From positions 7,585,440 to 7,649,439 of the forward strand of contig NC_019867.2 in assembly GCF_002234675.1 (NCBI RefSeq): a DNA stretch of 64,000 bases. The letters are read 5' to 3'. Position numbers and translations under genes: made by a program. Below the pieces are notes generated by a model. That model was not told the DNA's origin, did not search any database, and saw only the letters and a list, made by a program, of their open reading frames with translations. Shown here one piece after another: positions 51,301 through 60,300 of the stretch (positions are counted from its first letter, which is position 1; each line of letters starts with the position of its first letter). The stretch comes from Oryzias latipes (Eukaryota > Chordata > Actinopteri > Beloniformes > Adrianichthyidae).

Positions 51301-54300
51301 TATTATGGATGGAGATACCTAAGGTCAGAAAAAGCTGATTTAATATGCAGCATTTGGCTGCTAAACATCATTGCTTCCCTTCTCAAAAGCATCTCGCTTT
51401 CCCATGACAGACTCATTTATAACAATTTTCAGAAAGTCCCTCTTTGATTTAGACAAACTTTTTCAGTTTTAATAAAAAAAAATCCACCTAAAAAAGGAAC
51501 TTTTGTCAGTTTAGATTTCATATTCGCTGCTAGTTTTATCTTGTTTTTCCGAAATGGTCAGCTATGGATTTCAAAAAGGAAGCTGATAGTAAATCGTAAT
51601 TTGAACGTTTTATATGATGAAACAAATACACAAAACAATTATCTGTCTGCATGTCCTGTCATGTTCTCCCATGCTGCCTGACCTTCTTCAGTTGTTGCCA
51701 ATTAAGACATTGCCACAGTCTCTTCCCTCCTCATTAGCCACTTCACCCTCACCTGTTCTGAACTTGGTATATTCCTCTACCTCGTACTCCTATGTTTTGG
51801 TGCTGGCCTTTTTTTGGACCCGCGTTTATGGATCTGGATTACCCTTTGGATTATTTGCTGGACATATCTCCCTCACAATCTGATCACCACTGTTCTTAAT
51901 CCTTCCCAGTGCTTCCCAACCCTTCACCTAAACGCCTTGACAACTCCAGAGACAAACATTTTTGAAAATCTCCACCATATGCTGAGATTTTTCGGATAAA
52001 CTTTTTCTGCTCTTGAGTCTCTGCCTCTTTGGGTTGTCCGACATAAACCGTGTCCATTCTTGGGGCCGAATTCTTTTGACGGATAGTGTGCATTATTCAT
52101 TAAAGAATCCATAAATATGTCAAAGATATTTCCAGAAATAATCAATTTCAAATAAATTTAGTCAAAAAGCGCATATAGTCTTCACGAAAACCTTTCGCAA
52201 TGAAAAATAGAGAATTGATTTTCTCAAACCCTGCTTGTTACTTAAAAGTTTACAAATTTTTTGGGAAGGAAAGCATCAGATATCAGAGTCTTTATCAGCT
52301 GAATGTCACCTACGTAGTTCCAGATCAACGATCTCGCTTGGGTAAATCTCCACCTCGGTCTTCCCGTCAGCCTTGTCCTTGCACAGCCAGCGGTGACTGG
52401 GAAACATGTAATTTTTTCCGTGAATTGGAACCATGATCTGAACGCTGTCTAAGAACCAGCCAGCATTCATGCCGTTATTGGTGTGACCAATGATGAGACG
52501 ATTGATCTGGTAAAAGGTTAAGGAAAAACACTTTATGGTAAATGATGTATACTTATGGAGCACTTTACTACCTTCTTAGAAGGCCCAATGCGCTTTACAG
52601 TCCCATTTACCCATGCATAAGAAGACTACAAGTCAAGGTTTTGTGTGAGAACAAATATAATGTTTTTAACATGAAATCAGCACAAAACCAGAAGTATTGT
52701 AGATCTTATTAAACACTACTATAACTTTATACAGCCAAAAAATTGTTATTGGTTAAACTAACAAAACAAAAAAGTAACTAGATTGGTGAGTAGCCAGAAA
52801 AAAATGAACAGTTACAATTGTGTAAGTTTGAGAAATGATGTGCAAAGATCCTGATAACCAAACCTGTCCAATGTCGTAGGTTTCCACTGTAAAGATATCA
52901 ACTCGACCTGATTCAAAGTAGTTCCCCAGGTCGTTGGACGACACCACCAGCATTGTTTTGCTGGAGTCGCCCTTCTCGCCATAAAGCTTCACAAACACAT
53001 TAGAGTCGGAGCTGCCTCCGGCAACCTCACCGGTCTTCACAGCAATATGATAGCTGATATCTGAGGCAAGCACACAAAAATACTAGGAATTAGAATTACA
53101 GGAAACAAGATGATAGAATAGTTTCACTGAGTGTTACCCAAGGGAGTTTGAGGTTGTAATAAATTACAGCTCATGTTTTCCTGTTATTTAGAAATAAAAT
53201 TCTCACTCTACCTGTGGGAGGGTGAGGTAGAGGTAGAAGATATTTCAAAGTGACATCATAGAGCATTTTACATTGAAACCATTGACTGTATATGAGAATT
53301 AAACTGAGTGAACCCTTCCTCTTCGCGTTCCAAATAGGTTCCAAGAAGCCAAAACCCCCATAGACTTCTTTGACGTCGTCTGGCTCTGACATGGCGGATT
53401 CCATGTCACAAAAATATGGCGATGTAAACTTTAAGACCAAATGTTTTTTTTCTGTTCAATAAATCTGGACACACCTATTAAAGATATACAAATAAAGATT
53501 TGGATAAATGATAGTCAAAAGCTCCAAGTGACTGACAATGGGACATTTTTATCCACTCACATTTTAGCTGATAAGCCTTTTGTAATTTGACATGTAATGA
53601 CTTTAATAGTACACAAAATATTTTACACTTCTTTGTTAGGCTACAGCAAAAAGTACTATGTAACCGTAAAACAAAGCTTTTATAATAAGCTGTCTTACTG
53701 TAAAGACGCTGACCATCCTCAAACGGCACAAGCTCTCTGACTATATGTCCATCATCCTCATAGCGGTCCAGCCACCTGTACCAAACATTATTGAAAAAAA
53801 TGACACGTGCTCTAAAAAGTCTAAATGGCTACCAGAACAATAAGAAAACAAGAAATGACTGAAAATAATATCTTTACATGAGGATGGTATTTGTACAATT
53901 TTCTATCATTTGATATGACTAAAAATTGTGCAAATATCATTCTCATGAGTTGATCTGAAGATCCTTTTCATTTCTAACACTATGTAAAGCAAATAAAGAT
54001 ACGTATTGTGAAAACCTGTTGCAGGGGAACTCCACAGCATGTGCTTCTGCCTGTCCTTCCTCTCTTACAGTCACCTTTCCCAGATACCAGCCGCAGCCTC
54101 TGCCTTTGCCGTTGTGTCCAATCCTCAGCCTGCGGATTGGCCCGAGGTTCACGGCTTCAACTATGAATTCATCAAACTAAGAGGAGAAAATCCCACTGGA
54201 TCAATCAGCACAGAAGGGTGAGGCCTATGGAACAGTTTTTAGTCAGTTCTACCCACGTTTCCTTTCTCAAACTTGTTGGCGTTGTTTTTGCAGTTGATCA

Positions 54301-57300
54301 GCTGCCGCTCTCCAGTGTCCCCCTGCTCTCCAATCAGATTAAGGAAAACTGATGCATCCGTCCCACTTCCACCAACGTTCCCCGTACATACGGTCACTCT
54401 GTATTTAATCACTGCACACCACAAAGACAATATTGAGAGTTATTCGCGATGTTGTTCACATTTCATCCATATACTGTGCGTGTGACAGAATGTGCATGGA
54501 TGTACGGGGCAGCGGCTCATCGATGAGGTCTCCAGTGGCAGGAAGCTCTCGCACAACTTCATTGTCATCCTCATTAATGTCCAGCCACCGTTCACATGGA
54601 AACGTGTACTTCTCCTTTGTTAGGGTCTTTATCAGAGTTACCTGAAGGAAAAAGATGAGGCTGCCTTATGTAAGAATGTCTTTCAGGTTTTAGATATGTT
54701 ATATAATAGATTTTCTGGGTTCGTAATGCCTCAAAGGCCAGGAAATATGAGCTATCAACTCTACTATAAGAGTTTATAGTCCTTTCCAGATCCAAATATT
54801 TGCCTATAATCGAAGAATAATCTCATCCCTTAACTGTAAATCCATAACTGACATGAAAATATGTGAACATTTTATTTTTTAGTTGCTGAAATACATAAAA
54901 ATGTTTATTTCTGTGCACAAAAATGTCACAACCTGACAAACAGATTATTGATAGTTTGACAAGAGAAATCTCACTTTGCTGAGGTGCCATCCCGCAAAAG
55001 TACTTCTCTTTTCATGCCAAATCCGAAGTTTGGTCAGTTTCCCCAAATCAGGCAACTCCACCTGTAAATTCAAAACAAAAAACTGAAATAGTTGTATCAC
55101 ATTAACTAAAATCTGAATGAAAGTATTGAACTTACTATAAACTTGTCTATCTGTCCCTGCTCAAAGTTGTCACTCTTGTTGTCCAGCCTGATCTCGTCTG
55201 ACTTGCCCTTGTCTCCGTACACCTGGAACGAGATGTCTGCATCTGTTCCTGCACTGGGAAGGTCTGACGTCCAAATCCACAAGGACCAGGGATGTTCTGG
55301 AGATCCATATCATAAATCATTAATGATTATAGAAAATTAAACCTGTTTTTTCTGCGATTGAGAGGCAATTAGTTAGCAAGCTTACAACTTTGGGGACACG
55401 ATAAGTTCATGAAGGTCAGTTTCTTTGCTCCCTCAGTTTTCATTAGAACTCATAGTTTTTTTATAATATCTTCTTGGAGCAGAAACCCAAACTCTGAAGT
55501 AAAAGTGGCTGTTAAGTTCCAAGGAAAGGCATTTGTATTTGTACGTCACATTTTCAAACTCAATGCAAAGTGTCTTACATAAAACCTGAAAAAAAAACAC
55601 TATTATGAGTGATGCTTAAAATAAACATTTAAAAGAAAAATAAAAGTAACTTAAAAAAAGATTGCATATGTAAACTTTTGAATCAGTTCACAAAAATTGT
55701 TCAAAGGAATGCATTGTGGTCTATATTCGCCAATCTGGTGAGCATCGGCGTACACTGGTTTTTCACAGAGACTTCTAGGAAAATTTCTAGGTCACTCGGA
55801 ATTGTAGACTCAGCCAGCACTACAAAACTGCAAACGCACTATTGCACCTATTGCACTATTGCATGTATTGCACTAAGTAGTGAGTGTTGAAAGAATATGG
55901 AAGCGATTGTGGAGCATAATTAATGTGCAAATATAGACAACAATGGATTGCGTTTGAAAGATTTTTCATGTGGAAAAAATGTATTTAAATTGGCTTTTTG
56001 TAAACCATCCAAGTCTTCATCAACAAAACAATTTAATTCGATACAACTTTATTGATATAACCCAATACAACACCACAGTTGTCTCAACGGGCTCCACATC
56101 GATAATTACGGTACAGAAAAAAATAAAGTCAGTTATAAAATACAATAGCTGACTGCCAAACTAAACTAAACAGACTAAACTAAACTGGGCATCCCTGAAT
56201 TTAGACCCTCCTTTAGGTTTTTAATTTGTAAAATCACATTTGATGTTTTAAATTTTTTTTTATTGAGTTTAGTGTCCAAATTGCTTCTAAAATCCAGGGC
56301 ACTAGATTATCCCACGCTATAGATTAGTAGCAGTTTGGGAGTTTGGAGGGAATTCGAAGAAAGCCTGAATGTTTCAGCTGATCTAAGGCTTTCTGGAAGT
56401 CTGTTCCAGATATGTGAAGCATAGAAGATGAATATAGCTTCTCAGTGTTTAGTTTTGACACTTGTAAAGCTCCTAACTGGTCATTTGTGCAACAGATTTG
56501 TCATTTGTCAACGTTTTGTGTTTGGAGTGACCAGGTAATGTATTTTATTCAAAAGCTGGCAAAAACCTAAAATATTACAGTAATTTTACAACATTTGATG
56601 CTAATGATTAAATGCTAAAGTAAATCTTGTCTTGACTCACTCTTCTGCCTCTTGTGCCTGAGTGAGACCATCTCATAAAGCTCCCTCTCTATCAGTCCGT
56701 CTCCTTCTTTTTCATCCAGCCATTTCCCACATGGGAAGGTCTGCTCTATCCCTGTGAATGGACAGTACACCACCACCTGCAAAAAATAATTGACTGAGCT
56801 GAGCGACGAGCCACACCAGAACGCCACCATTTCCCATTATCGCTCCTGTCAGCTCGCCTTCTCACAGTACCACCCGGCACTGAGCCCATCATTGTCGTGC
56901 CCTATGGTGACTCTGCTGAGGGGGCTGAGGAGGGCGGCAATCTCAACCACGAAGATGTCCGTCAACCCCCTCTCAAAGCTACCCCCCTCCAAAAACACCT
57001 GCAGAAAAAGGTCAAAAACGTTATTTTGTAAAAGCCAAAATTCATCCACAAAACACATGAACAAAAATTTGCAAAATTAGGCAATTTCTCTTGAGAAGCA
57101 TAAATAAACAAATACATTTGCATAAAAAAGAGTGAATAAATAGTGAAAGTTAAAATCTTAATTCAATTGATCGACCTTTATTGATAAGAGAATGGGAATG
57201 CAGAAATTCACTTTCTCCAAAACTTTCCTCAATTTTTTGTTCATGGTTTTGTTTTCAGTTCGATGTATGATTTTTTTTACAAAAAAAACCCCAAAAGACT

Positions 57301-60300
57301 AGAAATTTGGTAAATTACTTGCTAATAACGAAGTGGCCATTAGTAAAAACCTTTAAGTTGGTTCATACCAAGCTAATACTTAATCTTTCTTACATTTGGT
57401 ACAATTCTTTGACCATTTTTAATGTAGAAACAATTCACTTATGGTGTAAAACAGGTCAGTTTTCCAGATTTGTGGCATCCCTAGGTATATTTTTTAATAT
57501 TTTTGTTTTGTGTTCCTAACTTCCCTTTGAGATTATTAAAGTATTTTTGAATTTAACATTCATTTTTTGAAATTATTTATGGAATCATCCCATTTTTGTT
57601 TGTGTGTGCATTCTTTTTTGTAGTAAAACTCCCTCATTCAGTGTGACTCAAAGGTCCAGGTTGCCGACCTTGCCGCTGTTCCTCATGCCTTTCGTGCCGT
57701 GCATCACGATGTGAATTTTGGAATTGGTCCCAGCACCTCGAATGTTTCCTGTCACAATCTGGACGTTGTACACAATACCTGGTGGATACGGTTACATGTT
57801 AGCCTATCACAGGCAAGGACAATGAGACACAATGCCCCAACACATCCAGCTCCAGAAGCTGTGCAGGAGCAGGACCATCCTGATCCGATCTGACATTATT
57901 AGTCCAATCCTTTAATTCATCATTACAATTCTGTCTGCAAGATTTTGTTTACATAAAAAAAAAAGACACATCCTTTTCAACTCCTCAGACTGGGCAAGGG
58001 GAAGACTACTCTAGAGTGAGGAAAAATGTTTTAAATTTTACAGTCTATCTTTACCCCACTCTCATTTACTGGTGACGTTTTTCTTTCCAGGTAAATAAAA
58101 TAATTTTTAGCTTTCATTCTCACCTGTGGGTTGGTTTCCTCCCACCAGAATATCCCTCTGTATCTTTCCATCATCTTCATCGAGAGCAAACCAGCGATTG
58201 ATGGGAAACTCATACACTATTTTGTTTCCCATATCATCTAAAATCACCTGAATAGAAAGGGACAATGTTACATTTTAATATTTCTCTTCTTTATTCTTGT
58301 TTGAAATGATTTTCATATAAGTCAATCTTAACAGATTGTTTGACATTCTACAGTAAATCGGCAGCTTCAGCTGCTCAAACACACAAGTTTTGAGACAAAA
58401 TCTTCCACTGAGATGCTCATTTGGCCGATGGTGCCACAATCTACTTGTGAAATGCAAATTTCTTGTCACTCCTGAACTTTCCTGTCAGTCTGCAGCAGCA
58501 AATCTACAGACTCATCTGTCTGTTTGCTGTAAGGCTATCTCCTAATGAAAAACGGTTTCTCTTTACACAGATAGGATGACGACATAGGTCTCCTGTGTGT
58601 GTCCATTTAAATGAGCTTATCTAAAAGCTGCACACGGCACTGCATGTGTTTGAACAGCACGGAAAGCAGCCCGAGATAAGAAACTGATGAAGGATAAGAG
58701 GTTCACGTATCTTAAGTAACACTTAAGAGGAGGAGTGGAGGTGAAGAAGGAGTTTAAAAAAAGTTTTTCTGTTTTCTTTTACCTTCTCTACAAACCATCC
58801 TGCAGAGGAGCCTTTGTTGTTATGACCAATAGTGATTTTCCTAATTTTGCCCAGGTTTGGTGCATCAATGGTAAATTTATCCTCTGTGGCCTTTTCAAAG
58901 TTGTTTTTGTCACTGTCAAGTCGCCTCTCACCTGCAGAAAAAATATGAAATTTATTCGAAAAATGCACCATGTCTATGGAGGGATTTTTGTGCCATTATT
59001 CCAATCATAAAACTCACAGTTTTGAGCGTAAAACGTTAAAAATATTTTGGTGCTCAAATAATTTTTTTTGCACTTTAAAGAGAAAAATGTACTTGAAAAG
59101 CCAATCACAGACATGGTGATGATGAAGGTGGATTTCTGTGATTGGCTGGCTTTTTATGGCACATTTGTAACATGGTGCCTACTGTGTTTCGAGTCCAGAA
59201 GAGAGAATTTCTCTTGAGTGAAAATTCTTTTAAATTCAATGTATTTTTGAGTTTTAAGAGCAAAAATGTATTTGTTTGGATGTTTTTTTGAGTTTCAGCT
59301 GCATTTTACTGTAACAAGTGCAAAATATTTTTCTCAGCACACAAAACTTTTAAAGCTTTACGTTCAAAACAGTGAGTTTTACGCTCTGAATAGTAGCACA
59401 AAAATCACTCCATACATCTGTCTCATTGGGTTTTCTCACTTTTAATCATATTATAAGTTTCAAACACTAAAACTATAAATTTTCACTTAAATCTTAACAG
59501 CAAAAACAAGATGTTGACATTTTGATGCGTAAAATTGAGACTAACAATTAATTAATTTCATCATTGGGTGAAACCTAATAGTTTGATGCTCTGCGTTACA
59601 AAAATTAAAAAATACGAGACAGAATATTTTTCATTTTCACAACAAATTTTAAATACTTCAGGAAAAAGAAAAACAGATTGTTCACAATCTACTTACTAGT
59701 GTCTCCCAATTCCCCAAAAATGTTGATGAAAACATCTGCATCTGTTCCGCTGCCTTTGACATCTGCAGTGAAAACACTCACCAAATATTTATTATCTGAA
59801 ACAAAAAATGAAGAGTTATCAGTTTTACAAACAATCCAATATTTTTTTTACGTGTTCAATAATTAAGAGTCAGAGTGACAGGCCTGAGTTCATACATTTG
59901 GGTATATCCATGGGGTCTGTGCTGCCCAGCAGGTCTCTGACATAAAGGCCATCTCCCTCCGTTTTGCTCAGCCAGTTATTGCAGGCAAAATAAAACCTCA
60001 GATGAGGCCGGAGGACATCTGTCACCACCACTCTGTCCAGGAACCAGCTGGCACTCAGGCCAGTGTTGTCATGCTCAATCCTGTGAAAGCAGAGGAGTCA
60101 AATCATTCCCTGAATCAGCCGACACATCGACTTTGCTGCACTCCTGTCATGAACTCTCTGGCAGCACTCAGGATGGAACACCTTATCTTTTTCAGGAGCC
60201 CGACGTTGTGGGTTCTTATTCTGAAAACATCAGTTTTTCCGTTTTCAAATGCCGTGCGGCTCCTGAAAGCACCAAACAATAAAATCTGAAAAATGTTCTC

